Assembly: GCA_963825305.1 (NCBI GenBank)
Contig: CAWGTA010000004.1
Span: forward strand, 620,001 to 684,000
DNA length: 64,000 bases
Direction: 5' to 3'
Source: PSRJ01 sp963825305
Lineage (GTDB): Bacteria; Acidobacteriota; Terriglobia; Bryobacterales; Bryobacteraceae
Below the pieces are notes generated by a model that searched no databases, was not told the origin of the DNA, and saw nothing but the letters and a program-made list of their open reading frames with translations. The stretch's first letter is position 1, and the number at the start of each line of letters is the position of its first letter. Positions 18,159-27,983 of this stretch are shown here, piece after piece. The position numbers and the translations under genes were made by a program.

Positions 18159-18908
18159 ATGGTTGACATACACAGTCACATTCTTTGGGGACTGGACGAT
18201 GGCGCTGAGACGCTGGAACAGTCTGTAGCGATGTTGAAGATGGCGCGGGAGAGTGGCACAACCGATATCGTCGCCACGCCCCATGCCAACATGCGATACC
18301 AGTTCCGGGATAGCCTGGTGGGCCAGCGGATCAGTGAACTATCGGCCGCAACCGAGGGTGGCCCGCGCATCCACCGGGGCTGTGATTTTCACTTGAGTTT
18401 CGACAATGTGCAAGAGGCCTTGCAGAACCCTGCCAGGTTCGCAATTAACGGAGGCCCTTACATCCTGGTCGAGTTCCCGGATAGCACCTTAAACGGGATG
18501 GGACAAGTGCTGGGAGCGCTGCTCAACCGTAAATTGATTCCCATCATGACTCATCCGGAACGCCACGCGCATTTGCGCCGTCTGCCGCCTGAGTTCGAAG
18601 AATGGATCGGGATGGGCTGCCTGGTACAAATCACGGCTCAATCGTTACTGGGCCGGTTTGGCAAGAAATCGGAGGAGTCCGCGTGGGAGATGGTCCATCG
18701 CGGGCTAGTTCATTTTGTTGCGAGTGACGCGCACGACGATTCCGACCGTACGCCGCGCCTGGACACCGCATTTCAAGCCGTGTCCCGTCGAAAGAATGCC
18801 GCACATGCCGGGCTCCTGTTCGTCGATAATCCGCAAGCGATACTTACGGGAGGCGAGGTTCGCTCGGAACTACCGAAGGGGAGATCCTGGTATCACCTGG
18901 GAGATTGA
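18159..18908 (+). CDS. CpsB/YwqE-type PHP tyrosine-protein phosphatase
   Basis: Manganese-dependent PHP-fold phosphatase of 249 residues that dephosphorylates BY-kinases. Metal-ligand motifs are in order: DIHSHILWGLDDGA at the start, ATPHAN, THPERH, and SDAHDD near the C-terminus. It is the last gene of the polysaccharide locus, 8 bases after the sugar transferase, and is the natural partner of the BY-kinase at 9.9 kb. ATG 18159 is used because the first metal-binding motif follows directly; earlier in-frame starts would run back into the upstream gene. Confidence 0.88.
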   Translation: MVDIHSHILWGLDDGAETLEQSVAMLKMARESGTTDIVATPHANMRYQFRDSLVGQRISELSAATEGGPRIHRGCDFHLSFDNVQEALQNPARFAINGGPYILVEFPDSTLNGMGQVLGALLNRKLIPIMTHPERHAHLRRLPPEFEEWIGMGCLVQITAQSLLGRFGKKSEESAWEMVHRGLVHFVASDAHDDSDRTPRLDTAFQAVSRRKNAAHAGLLFVDNPQAILTGGEVRSELPKGRSWYHLGD

Positions 18909-18972
18909 AACCGGGGCTACTTACGCCCACGCCGCGGAGTATACTTGTGCGGAAGAAGTCAGGGAGGGCGAA

Positions 18973-20133
18973 ATGAAACTTCGTATCGTGGGATTGGGAC
19001 TGGCGGTAGTTGGCGCAATCGCGCTGGGCGGCGTGGCGTTTGCTCAAAACGTACCGGAGCAATTCGTCGTCAGCGGCAAAGCCGCCGAAAAGATTCAGGA
19101 TTTCACCACCATCAATCTGGCCACCGCGGAGCGCATTGCCGACGCGTGCGAAAAGGCCGCGGCCGCCGAAGGCGTGCAGATCAGCATCATGGTGCTCGAT
19201 AACGACGGCAACCATGTCTACATGGATCGCATGGACGGTCAGGGCTATCTCAATATCGTGACGGCCGACATGAAGGCGCGCACCGCGCTGATGGATCGTC
19301 AGCCCAGCAAGACTGCGTATGAATCAGCGTGATCGAGGATCCCACGCGGGAACTTCAGCTCATTCAGCTCGGCTTGTTTTCCAATTCCGGCGGGCTTCCC
19401 ATCGTCGTCAACAAACAGTTGATCGGCGCCGTCGGCGTCGGCGGTTCCGCGCCGCGCGTACCCGTGTGGAGCGATGAGATTTGCGCGCACAAGGCGCTGG
19501 TCGAAGTGATCGGGCCGTCGGTCCCGCCGCTGGCTGCAGGATCTTCCGCCGCGCCGGAATCCCAATCCGGGCACTGCGCCGGTTCCCACGGTTTGCCGCC
19601 GCCACGCCACCCAAATCGAGCCTGCCGGCGGAATTCGTAGTCGGCGGCAAGGGTGCCGGCAGCGTCTTCGACGGCAATCAGATTTCGCTCGCGGCTGCCA
19701 AGAAGATCGCCCGCACCTGTCGCGACTGGGCGGCGTCGAAGGGCGGCACGATGTCGCTCTACATCATCGATAATGCCGGCGAGTTCGTGCACATGGAGCG
19801 CATGGACGGCCAGATCTTCAACAACATCCGCACCGCGCTGTTGAAGGCGCAGACGGCGCTGAAGACGCGCCAGCCTACCTCCATCCGCGCGGCACAGCTC
19901 AAGAACGATCCGGACGGCATCCCGCGCTCAGATCACTTTTTTCAATTTCTTCACGAACTCGGGCGGCATCCCGATCGTGGTTGACGGGCAGATGATCGGC
20001 GCCATCGGCGTTGGCGGAGGCGCGGGCGGCGGCGATGAGAATTGCGCCATCGAAGGCCTGAAGGCGGCATTCGGCGACCACGTCACGCTGCCGGTCTATC
20101 CGGCCGCGGCAGCGGGCGGCCGCCCAAACTGAG
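18973..20133 (+). pseudogene. Tandem GlcG/HbpS-like (DUF336) exported protein, several frameshifts
   Basis: Two copies of the GlcG/HbpS heme-binding-type domain in a row. Copy 1 follows a signal peptide (residues 1-24) and has INLATAERIADACEKAAAAEG and MVLDNDGNHVYMDRMDG; a frame change near 19,318 leads to FSNSGGLPIVVNKQLIGAVG. A Pro-rich linker (about 19,530-19,620) contains one or two more shifts. Copy 2 has SLPAEFVVGGKGAGSVFDG, ISLAAAKKIARTCRDWA and YIIDNAGEFVHMERMDG, and after a shift near 19,930 ends with NSGGIPIVVDGQMIGAIGVG. Together they encode one protein of about 385 residues. HbpS-type domains bind heme or sense redox stress; the role here is unknown. ATG 18973 follows an AGGGAGGG site. 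Confidence 0.72.
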
Positions 20134-20140
20134 CGACGAA

Positions 20141-21333
20141 ATGAGATTTGAGTGTCGACTATCCTGCGTCGCGGCGCTCACGGTCGTCGGACTCAACGCG
20201 CAGACCGACTAATGGATCCGCCGGACCTCTCGCTCAGTCCTGTGGTGTGCCGGCCACACCGGCCAGTGCTGGGCGCGGGGTGCCCCAGTTTCCGCCCAGT
20301 CAGTATCCTGTCCAACTGCCACCTGTGTCGCTGCTGGGCGCGCGCAATGACTTGCCCAATCCCTATCGCGCCGGTGTGAGTTGGGGGCAATTGCCGGAAG
20401 GCAGGAAATGGGGATCGTCGGCAAGTGTTACGGTTGGTCCGGACGGCACCATTTGGGTAGTCGACCGATGTGGCAATTCCGGAGCCGGGGGCACCACCTG
20501 CGGCGGAGCGAGTGCCGGCGTCAACCCGATCTTCCAGTTTGAAACATCAGGCAAGCTGCGCAAGACATTTGGCGCAGGAATGTTTGTCAGCCCGCACAAA
20601 TTGTCAGTGGATAAAGAAGGCAACGTATGGCTGGCCGACAACGGCGGTCACCAGGTTTTTAAGCTCAATCCAGGACGGGAAGATCTTATTGACTCTCGGC
20701 AAAAAGGGAGTCGCCGGGCCGGGCCTGGATGAGTTCGATGCGCCGACGGATGTCGCCATCGCTGGCAACGGAGACATTTTTGTCGGCGACGGACACAGCG
20801 GGGGCGGAACGGCCACAGGCAATGCGCGGATCATGAAGTTCGACAAGACCGGGAAGTTCCTCAAGACGTGGGGAAAGAAAGGCATGGGCCCAGGTGAATT
20901 CGATGTGATCCACACCCTGGCCTTCGATTCCCGCGGCAGGTTGTTTGTCGGCGATCGTCAGAACAATCGAATCCAGATCTTCGACCAGGATGGCAAGTTT
21001 ATCGCCCAATGGTTTCAGTTTGGCCGGCCGAGCGGCATGTACATTGACAAGAATGACGTGATCTATGTGGCTGACTCAGAATCGCGGGACGGCCGCACCA
21101 ACACCGGACAATTTGCCCTTCCGCAAACTGGCTATGGCTATAACCTCGGCGCCCAGCGAGGCATTAGAATCGGCAGCGCCAAAGACGGTTCCGTCAAATA
21201 CTTCATTCCCGATCCGTGCCCGTATCCGTACCCGGCCGGTTCGAGCATGGCAGAAGGCGTGACGGCGGATTTCGAAGGCAATGTGTACGGGGCGGATTTC
21301 CTCGGGGATGTCCGAAAGTTCGTCAAGAAGTAG
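20141..21333 (+). pseudogene. Exported NHL-repeat beta-propeller, two frameshifts
   Basis: Secreted six-bladed NHL propeller, probably a peptidyl-alpha-hydroxyglycine lyase-like or sugar-acid-lactonase-like protein of unknown substrate. A short signal-peptide reading starts at about 20141 (RLSCVAALTVVGLNAQ) and stops at 20210; homology then continues in another frame with VSLLGARNDLPNPYRAG and VTVGPDGTIWVVDRCG. A second shift near 20,672 moves from QVFKLNP to DGKILLTLGKKG, after which blades such as AFDSRGRLFVGDRQNNRIQI and YIDKNDVIYVADSESRDG continue to 21333. Joined length is about 395 residues. It lies 8 bases after the GlcG-like gene and could share its transcript. Confidence 0.72.
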
Positions 21334-21348
21334 GCCGGTTAGCGGCGC

Positions 21349-22975
21349 TTACGACGCTTTCTGCTGGGCATAGGCCGCGTACTCCTCGTACGGGCCCTTG
21401 AAGTCTTCGATACGTCCGCCATCGAAATGCCAGATCCGCGTCGCCACTTCCTCGATGAGGTCATGATCGTGCGTCACTAGCACCACCGTTCCCGCGTACT
21501 TTTGCAGGGCGATGTTGAGAGCGTTGATCGACTCCAGGTCCAGGTGATTCGTGGGTTCGTCAAGCACCAGGAAATTAGGCTTCTGGAGCATGAGCCGGCA
21601 GAAGATCAGCCGGGCCGCCTCACCGCCGGAAAGAGCATTGGTTGGCTTGAGGGCGTCTTCGCCACTGAATAACATCTGGCCCAGCAGGCCGCGCAACTCC
21701 GCCTGGGACGCTTGCGGTTCAAAGTTGTGCAGCCACTCTATGGCCGTGGTCCCGGGCGTGATCGAATCCGAATGGTCTTGGGCGAAGTAGCCAACGCTCA
21801 CTTCGTGACCCCATACGACAATCCCGCTGTCCGCCTCGAAGTGGCGGTCCGCCTCCTCAATGAAGCCCGTAGCGCTGCGCACCAGCGATTTCAACAGCGT
21901 GGTCTTCCCCGCCCCGTTGCGGCCCATCAGCCCGATCTTCTCGCCCCGAGAGACACTGGCGGTGAAGCCGTTGATCACGTTTAACTCGCCGTAGGTTTTC
22001 GCCAGGCCCTTGACCTCCAACGGATGCCGGCCCGATGGATGCTTCATGTCAAAACGGATGTAAGGCCGCTGGATATTCGACTTCGCCAGTTCCGAGGTCT
22101 GTAATCGCTCTACTTCTTTCTTACGCGACATCACCTGGCTCGACCGCGTGCCGGCCGAAAACCGCGCGATGAATTCGTTCAACTGGGCGATTTTCTTTTC
22201 GCGCTGCGCATTCCCTGCCTCGATGCTCGCGCGGATCTGCGTCTTGGCCAGCACCATATCGTCGTAGCCGCCAGTGTAGGTGATGACGGTTTCGTAATCG
22301 ATATCGGCCACGTGCGTGCAAACGCTGTTCAGAAAATGCCGGTCGTGCGAAATTACAATCAGTACGCCTTCGTAGTCGCAGAGATAATCCTGCAGCCAGT
22401 GGACGGATTCCAGGTCGAGGTGGTTGGTGGGCTCGTCCAGCAGCAACGCAGGCGGGCTGCCGATAGAGAGCCTGGGCCAGGAGCACTCGCACCTTCTGGC
22501 CGCCCTGCAACTCGCCCATAAGCCGCTCCTGCAGCGCGGGTTCCACACCCAGGCCGTCCAGCAGCACCGCGGCATCGGCATCCGCCGTATAGCCGCCTTG
22601 TTCTCCCACGATGCCTTCCAGTTCGCCCAACCGCATGCCGTCTTCGTCGGTGAGCTGGTCATGAGGCTTCGCGTACAGTGTTTCGCGTTCCTGGAGCGCC
22701 TGCCAGAGCGGCGTATTGCCCATGATGACGGTGTCGATCACACGAAACCGGTCGAATGCAAACTGGTCCTGACGCAGCACACCGAATCTCTTCGGGCGCG
22801 TGACTGTACCTTTTTCAGGTTCCAGCGCGCCGGCGAGAATCTTCATCAGCGTCGATTTTCCGGCGCCGTTGGGACCCGTAATGGCATAGCGCCTCCCCGC
22901 AAGAAACGTACAGGTGACGTCTTCAAACAGAATTCTGGCGCCGAAGCGCATGGAGATGTTTTGAATGGAAAGCAA
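21349..22975 (-). pseudogene. ABC-F ATPase, YbiT-like, one frameshift
   Basis: Soluble twin-ATPase of the ABC-F family, which act on ribosomes rather than membranes. The N-terminal half has QNISMRFGARILFEDV, Walker A GPNGAGKST and RFGVLRQDQFAFDRFRVID, close to the YbiT subgroup, plus the signature GELQGGQKVRVLLAQAL. The frame shifts near 22,455 (ALYRQP to PALLLDEPTNHLDLES). The linker and second half follow, with Walker A GRNGAGKTTLLKSLV, signature ALSGGEAARLIFCRL and DEPTNHLDLESINAL. Joined length is about 540 residues, normal for YbiT. One base too many or too few in the GCCCGCC region explains the break. Confidence 0.85.
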
Positions 22976-23040
22976 GGATCTTTCTTTTATGATAACGCAA
23001 GCGGCCCCGGTGCCGTAGTTGCGCGCGGTATCGACGGACC

Positions 23041-24117
23041 TTACCGGGACGCCTCGGAGATTCCTTTGAAGGTCAGCTTCTGCAGGCCGCGGTTGGTTTG
23101 GGCGATATAGAGGTTGCCTTTCGAATCGGTTTCCATCTGATGGCCGCCGCCGAGAACGCCGCCGCCTTGAATCGTTGTTACGATCTCCATCGACTTGCGG
23201 TTGACCACCACGATATCGGTGCCGCCGCCTACGTATAGAAACTGCTGGCCCGGATCGCGTGAGAGCGCCAGATCGCGCGCGAACGGAGCCGAGCCCCTCA
23301 CCAGTTGTTTGAGGAATTTTCCCTCCAACGTGAACGTTTGCACGCGCCGGTTTTCGCGGTCCGCGACGTAAACGACACCGTCATTCGACACGCGGATGGC
23401 GTGGACGATGCTGAACTGATCGAGGCCATCGCCGGCCGGGACGCTGTTCAGGCTGGGCGGCGGGCATTCGTCGTTGTCTACGGGCTTGTTGCCGAATGCG
23501 CCCCACATGCGCTTGAACCGCCCCGTGTCGGCATCCAACACGATGACGCGGTGATTGCCGTAACCGTCGGCGACGAATAATTCGTTGGTCTTGGGATACA
23601 CCACCGCGTCCGCGGGCTGGTGGAAATTACTGGTATCGGCGTTGCCCTTGCTCTGCGAACTGCGGCCGAACTGCCGCACAAACTTGCCGTCCTGGGTGAA
23701 CTTCAGTAACTGGTCGTCTCCAACGGGCTTGAGGCCAGGCAGGGCCCGCGCCGGACAGTTGTTCCCGCCGATCCAGACGTACCCCTTGTAATCGACGTGG
23801 ATACCGTGCTCGCGCTCGGGCCATTCATAGCCGCTCGCGGCGCCGCCCCAGGCTTTGACGAAATTGCCTGACTGATCGAACACGATTACCGGCGGCGCGG
23901 CCATCGCGCTCTGGCCGGCAGGCAGTGTCCTGGGCCGGTGCAGAACCCATATGTGATCCTGCGCGTCCACCGCAACGCTCGATGCGTCGCCCAACTTCCA
24001 TTTCGCCGGTATCTTGGGCCACGATGGGTCCACTTCGAACACCGGCGCTCCGGCCGCTGCGGCGAGCCCTAACATAGCCGCTGCCAGGACGGCGCACCGA
24101 AAAACTCTGTCCATCAT
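23041..24117 (-). CDS. Exported NHL-repeat beta-propeller
   Basis: A 358-residue secreted propeller with a signal peptide (CAVLAAAMLGLAAAAGAP). Repeats include SSVAVDAQDHIWVLHRPRTL, HGIHVDYKGYVWIGG, ADAVVYPKTNELFVADGYGN and AIRVSNDGVVYVADRENRRV. The arrangement resembles the lyase half of peptidylglycine amidating enzymes and other NHL proteins that are abundant in Acidobacteria. It stands on the strand opposite to the flanking cytochrome operon. Two adjacent ATGs (24117 and 24114) can serve as start. The substrate is unknown. Confidence 0.78.
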   Translation of the reverse strand: MMDRVFRCAVLAAAMLGLAAAAGAPVFEVDPSWPKIPAKWKLGDASSVAVDAQDHIWVLHRPRTLPAGQSAMAAPPVIVFDQSGNFVKAWGGAASGYEWPEREHGIHVDYKGYVWIGGNNCPARALPGLKPVGDDQLLKFTQDGKFVRQFGRSSQSKGNADTSNFHQPADAVVYPKTNELFVADGYGNHRVIVLDADTGRFKRMWGAFGNKPVDNDECPPPSLNSVPAGDGLDQFSIVHAIRVSNDGVVYVADRENRRVQTFTLEGKFLKQLVRGSAPFARDLALSRDPGQQFLYVGGGTDIVVVNRKSMEIVTTIQGGGVLGGGHQMETDSKGNLYIAQTNRGLQKLTFKGISEASR

Positions 24118-24139
24118 GCTCTGAGATTCTACGCCATTG

Positions 24140-24271
24140 GGCAAGCTAAAGCATGCCCGTGCCGGCGAACAAGATCGCCAGCGCTACGTAACGCCGGCGG
24201 TCTTCGCCGCCAGTGGGGCGACTACTTGAATCGGGATGTCCAAACTCAAGGGGCAAGCTAAAGCATGCCCC
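24140..24271. repeat. Composite dispersed repeat flanked by a 19-22-bp motif
   Basis: GGCAAGCTAAAGCATGCCC occurs at 24140-24158 and again, extended by one base each side, at 24250-24271. Between them (about 24159-24235) is a GC-rich segment with a TACGTA core. The reverse complement of this segment matches 56739-56808 almost base for base and 43178-43232 in part. Paired motif copies recur in inverted orientation at 48266-48323. The unit sits between two divergent genes and encodes nothing. Confidence 0.75.
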
Positions 24272-24332
24272 ACCGGGCCGTGACATTCCGCGCCCGACCG
24301 GCGTATGATGGGCGAACCGAGGAGCCCACATC

Positions 24333-25109
24333 GTGAGACTGTCCAGGTGCTCGATCATTGTACAAACGCTGATAGCTGCGTCGGCGCTTTCCGTTCCACT
24401 GGCTGGTCAGCAGCGTTATCTTTCGTTGGACGTGGAGAATGGCTCGCGGCTGTATCGCAACAACTGCTTCGTCTGCCATGGCCCGGAAGGCGCTTCCATT
24501 CCCGGCGTTGATTTCCGGCGCGGCCAGTTCAAGCGCGCCTCGTCGGACGAAGACCTGTTGCGCGTCATCGCCAGCGGCGTTCCCGGAACGGCCATGCCGC
24601 CCACGAATGTTACCGACTCGCAGCGTTTGGCGCTGGTCGCCTATATCCGCTCCCTGCACGACTCCGCGGCCAGCAGTGTTGGATCGGGCGATGCCAACCG
24701 CGGACGGGCCCTGCTCGAGAACAAGGGCGGTTGTCTCGCCTGTCACCGGGTCAACGGGAAGGGCTCCCGAGTCGGCCCGGATCTAAGCGAAGTGGGCGCA
24801 ATTCGAGGCGCGGCCTACCTGGAGCGTTCCATCCTCGACCCCAATGAATCCGTCTTGCCCGAGCATCGGTTCGTTCGGGCGGTCACTCGTCAAGGAGTAG
24901 TGATCACCGGCCGCCGGCTCAATGAAGACACTCACACAATCCAGTTGATTGATACGGATGAACGCCTGCATTCTTTCTCCAAGTCGGACCTCCGCGAGAT
25001 TACCCTTCTGACAACGTCGTCCATGCCGTCCTATGAGGGTAAGTTCAGTTCCCAGGAACTCGCCGACCTCGTCACCTATTTACTGTCTCTGAAAGGCGAC
25101 CCGCAATGA
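24333..25109 (+). CDS. Exported diheme cytochrome c
   Basis: Periplasmic electron carrier with a signal peptide (IIVQTLIAASALSVPLAGQ) and two CxxCH heme sites: CFVCHGPEG near residue 45 and CLACHRVNG near residue 133. The first domain has its distal Met in GTAMPPTNV. The C-terminal portion, from LERSILDPNESVLPEHRFV onward, resembles the extra domain of heme proteins that pair with PQQ dehydrogenases. It overlaps the following quinoprotein by 4 bases (ATGA), so the two are probably an electron-donor/acceptor pair. GTG 24333 is preceded by GGAG. Confidence 0.9.
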   Translation: MRLSRCSIIVQTLIAASALSVPLAGQQRYLSLDVENGSRLYRNNCFVCHGPEGASIPGVDFRRGQFKRASSDEDLLRVIASGVPGTAMPPTNVTDSQRLALVAYIRSLHDSAASSVGSGDANRGRALLENKGGCLACHRVNGKGSRVGPDLSEVGAIRGAAYLERSILDPNESVLPEHRFVRAVTRQGVVITGRRLNEDTHTIQLIDTDERLHSFSKSDLREITLLTTSSMPSYEGKFSSQELADLVTYLLSLKGDPQ

Positions 25110-26731
25110 CTCGACGCATTTTGGTTTTGATCTCACTGATGGCCGGCAGTCTGCCTGCCCAGGTATCTTTGGATCGACTGCTCCACCCCGAGCGAGAGCC
25201 TCAGAACTGGCTCACTTACTCCGGGAATTACAACGCCCAGCGGTATAGCGCGCTCGATCAAATCACCCGCGACAACGCCAAGAATCTGGAACAGCAGTGG
25301 GTTTTTCAGGCCCGATCGCTGGAGAAATTCGAGACGACGCCGATAGTGGTCGATGGCATCATGTACATCACCGAGCCGCCCAACAATGTTTTGGCGCTGG
25401 ATGCCAAGACGGGGGCGATCTTCTGGGTGTACGAATATCGTCCGTCAGCCGACGCGCGGCCATGCTGTGGAGCGGTGAACCGCGGAGTGGCGATTCTGGG
25501 CGACACGCTTTTCATGGGCACCATCGATGCGCGCTTGATCGCCATCGACGCTAAGAGTGGCCGTCCCATCTGGAATGTCCAGGTCGGCGATCCCAAGCTC
25601 GGCTACTCGCTGACGCACGCCCCGCTGGTGGTCAAGAACAAAGTGATCGTCGGCGTCGCCGGCGCCGAATACGGCATTCGCGGATTCATCGCGGCCTACG
25701 ACGCGGCTACCGGGAAAGAGGCTTGGCGGTTCAATACCATCCCTGGTCCCGGCGAGCCCGGTCACGAAACCTGGACCGGAGACACGTGGCAGCACGGCGG
25801 CGGTTCCGCCTGGATCACGGGTTCCTACGATCCGGCTCTGAACATGGTTTACTGGGGCGTCGGCAATCCGGGAGCCGACTGGAATGGAGACAATCGCGGA
25901 GGCGACAATCTCTACAGCGATTGCGCCATCGCGCTGGATGCCGACACCGGTAAGTTGAAGTGGTATTTTCAATTCACGCCGCACGACGAGTACGACTACG
26001 ACGCCGTGCAGATACCGGTCCTGGTGGATGCCAACTGGAAAGGGAGCCCGCGAAAGATGATGATGTGGGCCAACCGCAACGGATTTTTCTACGTGCTGGA
26101 CCGGACCAACGGCAAATTCCTTTTCGGCATGCCGTTCACCAAACAGACCTGGGCCAAGGGTCTGGACGAGAACGGCAGGCCGATTCGAGCCGCCAATCAG
26201 AGCCCCACGGCGGAGGGGACTCTCATCTACCCGGGCGTGCAGGGCGGCACTAACTGGTATTCCCCCTCGTATAGCCCGCGCACCGGGCTCTTCTACATCT
26301 CCACCTGGAATGACTATTACATGAACCTGGCGAAGATGCCCGCCGAGTACACCGCGGGGCAGCGATACACCGGGGGCGCGCCGCGGTCTCCGGTGCCGAC
26401 GCTGCAGCGTGGACCGATCAACACCTGGACGTCGGACAACGCTTCCGGGATGGTGCTGGCCGTAGATCCCAACAGCGGGGAGAAGAAGTGGGAGTTCAAG
26501 ATGACCGACGTCACCGGCAGCGGAATTCTCAGCACCGCGTCTGACGTGGTGTTTAGCGGCGGCCGCGAAGGCTACTTCTACGCTCTCGATGCCCGCAACG
26601 GCGGCATGCTCTGGAAAGCGGCGCTTGGGGGACAGGTCGCCTCAGGCCCCATCACGTACCGTGTGGACGGCAAGCAGTACGTGGCCGTCGCCGCGGGTCA
26701 CGCGTTGTTTGTGTTCGCGCTAAGGCAATAG
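25106..26731 (+). CDS. PQQ-dependent alcohol dehydrogenase (methanol/ethanol dehydrogenase type)
   Basis: Periplasmic eight-bladed quinoprotein of 541 residues, signal peptide 1-19. It has the vicinal Cys pair C120-C121 (RPCCGAVNRG) that stacks on PQQ in type I dehydrogenases, the metal-binding Glu in GAEYGIRG, Asn in WGVGNPG, and the catalytic Asp in HDEYDYDAV (D297). A second Asp two residues later (D299) matches the extra ligand described for lanthanide-dependent XoxF-type enzymes. Tryptophan-docking-like repeats ALDAKTGAIFW and ALDADTGKLKW are visible. It is coupled to the diheme cytochrome c, the probable electron acceptor. Substrate is unknown; the metal assignment is inference. Confidence 0.9.
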   Translation: MTRRILVLISLMAGSLPAQVSLDRLLHPEREPQNWLTYSGNYNAQRYSALDQITRDNAKNLEQQWVFQARSLEKFETTPIVVDGIMYITEPPNNVLALDAKTGAIFWVYEYRPSADARPCCGAVNRGVAILGDTLFMGTIDARLIAIDAKSGRPIWNVQVGDPKLGYSLTHAPLVVKNKVIVGVAGAEYGIRGFIAAYDAATGKEAWRFNTIPGPGEPGHETWTGDTWQHGGGSAWITGSYDPALNMVYWGVGNPGADWNGDNRGGDNLYSDCAIALDADTGKLKWYFQFTPHDEYDYDAVQIPVLVDANWKGSPRKMMMWANRNGFFYVLDRTNGKFLFGMPFTKQTWAKGLDENGRPIRAANQSPTAEGTLIYPGVQGGTNWYSPSYSPRTGLFYISTWNDYYMNLAKMPAEYTAGQRYTGGAPRSPVPTLQRGPINTWTSDNASGMVLAVDPNSGEKKWEFKMTDVTGSGILSTASDVVFSGGREGYFYALDARNGGMLWKAALGGQVASGPITYRVDGKQYVAVAAGHALFVFALRQ

Positions 26732-26737
26732 AATAGG

Positions 26738-26811
26738 GAACCGCCAGACTGTGGCGGTTCTTGGACACAGTATCAGTGAGTTACAGACGAAAACCGCCAG
26801 AGTCTGGCGGT
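26738..26811. repeat. Two tandem palindromes of one type
   Basis: Two near-copies of one hairpin, at 26738-26760 (nine-base arms GAACCGCCA / TGGCGGTTC) and 26793-26811 (arms ACCGCCAG / CTGGCGGT), about 32 bases apart. The first follows the PQQ dehydrogenase stop by 6 bases and could act as a terminator, though no T-run follows. The rest of the gap to 27,072 holds only a possible 45-residue ORF. Confidence 0.6.
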
Positions 26812-26895
26812 CACGGATGGTTGGGCCAGAAGCAGTTTCCGGTAACCCCAGATTATCGTTCCCGACTTTTGGTTGCCCGTTTTGAGTTGACGGAT

Positions 26896-27033
26896 ATGAC
26901 GCGACGCGCAATTATCCTGTGTTGGATCGGCACTGCTGTCGTTGCTATCGCCTTGGTTGCTGCTCTCGGATACGCCGCGCTCTTTCTCTACGCACTTCAC
27001 GGGTGCCAGAACAATCCAGGCTGCGACCTCTAG
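26896..27033 (+). CDS. Possible 45-residue single-span membrane peptide
   Basis: Short ORF: a basic start (TRRAIILCWIG), one hydrophobic helix (about residues 5-34) and a short tail with two cysteines (CQNNPGCDL). No family is recognised and no strong ribosome site precedes it. The positive-inside layout is plausible for a small membrane protein, but coding is unproven. It lies alone in a 340-base gap between convergent genes. Confidence 0.3.
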   Translation: MTRRAIILCWIGTAVVAIALVAALGYAALFLYALHGCQNNPGCDL

Positions 27034-27072
27034 CCCAGCGGCCGGCCCCCCTAATCGTTACGCCGCATTTGC

Positions 27073-27876
27073 TCACTTTGCCGGCAGATGAGCAACATCC
27101 TTTTCGTTCTCCAGACAGATGTAATCGATTAGCTCCGTGTCCGGCACCAGCGGTTGAATCAGCTTGATGGTCCACGGTTTCGTGTATGCCTTGGGATCGT
27201 CCACGGTGATCTCGACTTCCAGTTTTCCGAAGTTCACGCGGCGGAAACGCTCCGTGATTTTGGCGGCGTCGGTTAGAGGGCTGCCGCCTGTGTCGAGCCA
27301 CAACCCGTCGCGTAGACCGGCTGTCTCCACCACAAGCGTATCTCCTTCCCACCTTCCCGACGAGTAACCATTCCAGGACGGGTTCGGATCGGCGGGCAGG
27401 GGCCGTCCGTCGGTGAAGATCTGCCGGTAACTGGCATTCAGTTCGTTCAGGATCACGAGTAACCCCGGAACCTGGACGATCTTCCGATAGCCGGCAAACG
27501 TGTGCAGCCGGATCGGACCGGTGGGAAGACAATGAGTCAGTGGATCGTTGGGGCGGTTGGCGGCCCGCGTCGTTTTGACGATCGCGGCCGCCCACGGCTG
27601 ATAGGGCAGGCCTCCCTTCATGGACCAACCGATGTCGACGAATTCCTGGCCCACGTCCAGGTCGGCACACCCCTCGGGAGGGCACCCCCGGTTGAGTTCC
27701 CAACCCCACAGGCCGGACAAATCCGGCTTGCCGTCAGCGCTTCTGGGCGCGGGCGCGGAGAGGTTCGGCTTGCCATCGGCCGTGCGCGGAATGCCCGGAG
27801 TGGGGTAGTTGAACCACTGTGCGGCAAGCGGCACATACAGTCCGCACGCGGCCAGTAGCATGGCGGCCTTAGTCAT
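27073..27876 (-). CDS. Secreted 'GKPDLSGLW' family protein of unknown function
   Basis: Exported protein of about 267 residues with a signal peptide (AAMLLAACGLYVPLAAQ). It has a doubled 'adGKPnLSaPaPR / adGKPDLSGLW' motif in the first 55 residues, then segments shared by the family: GRPLPADPNPSWNGYSSGRW, GDTLVVETAG, ITERFRRVNFGKLEVEITVDDP and AYTKPWTI. Three more members lie in this window (29,256; 36,250; 63,507). The C-terminal domain is beta-rich. No catalytic residues can be assigned. The second ATG (27876) is preferred because GAGGG lies 5-6 bases upstream of it. Confidence 0.65.
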   Translation of the reverse strand: MTKAAMLLAACGLYVPLAAQWFNYPTPGIPRTADGKPNLSAPAPRSADGKPDLSGLWGWELNRGCPPEGCADLDVGQEFVDIGWSMKGGLPYQPWAAAIVKTTRAANRPNDPLTHCLPTGPIRLHTFAGYRKIVQVPGLLVILNELNASYRQIFTDGRPLPADPNPSWNGYSSGRWEGDTLVVETAGLRDGLWLDTGGSPLTDAAKITERFRRVNFGKLEVEITVDDPKAYTKPWTIKLIQPLVPDTELIDYICLENEKDVAHLPAK

Positions 27877-27983
27877 GAGCATCCCTCAAAGAAGGATACA
27901 CCGTTCGATTCACTCAAGTACTCCGCTGAGTTTTGCGATAGAATTCTCAGCACAGTCGGGCCATTATGCCCGCAGGAGGCTGC

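Noticed and set aside
24140..24271. CRISPR-like repeats
   Set aside because: Only two copies of a short motif per site, no regular spacer array and no cas genes.
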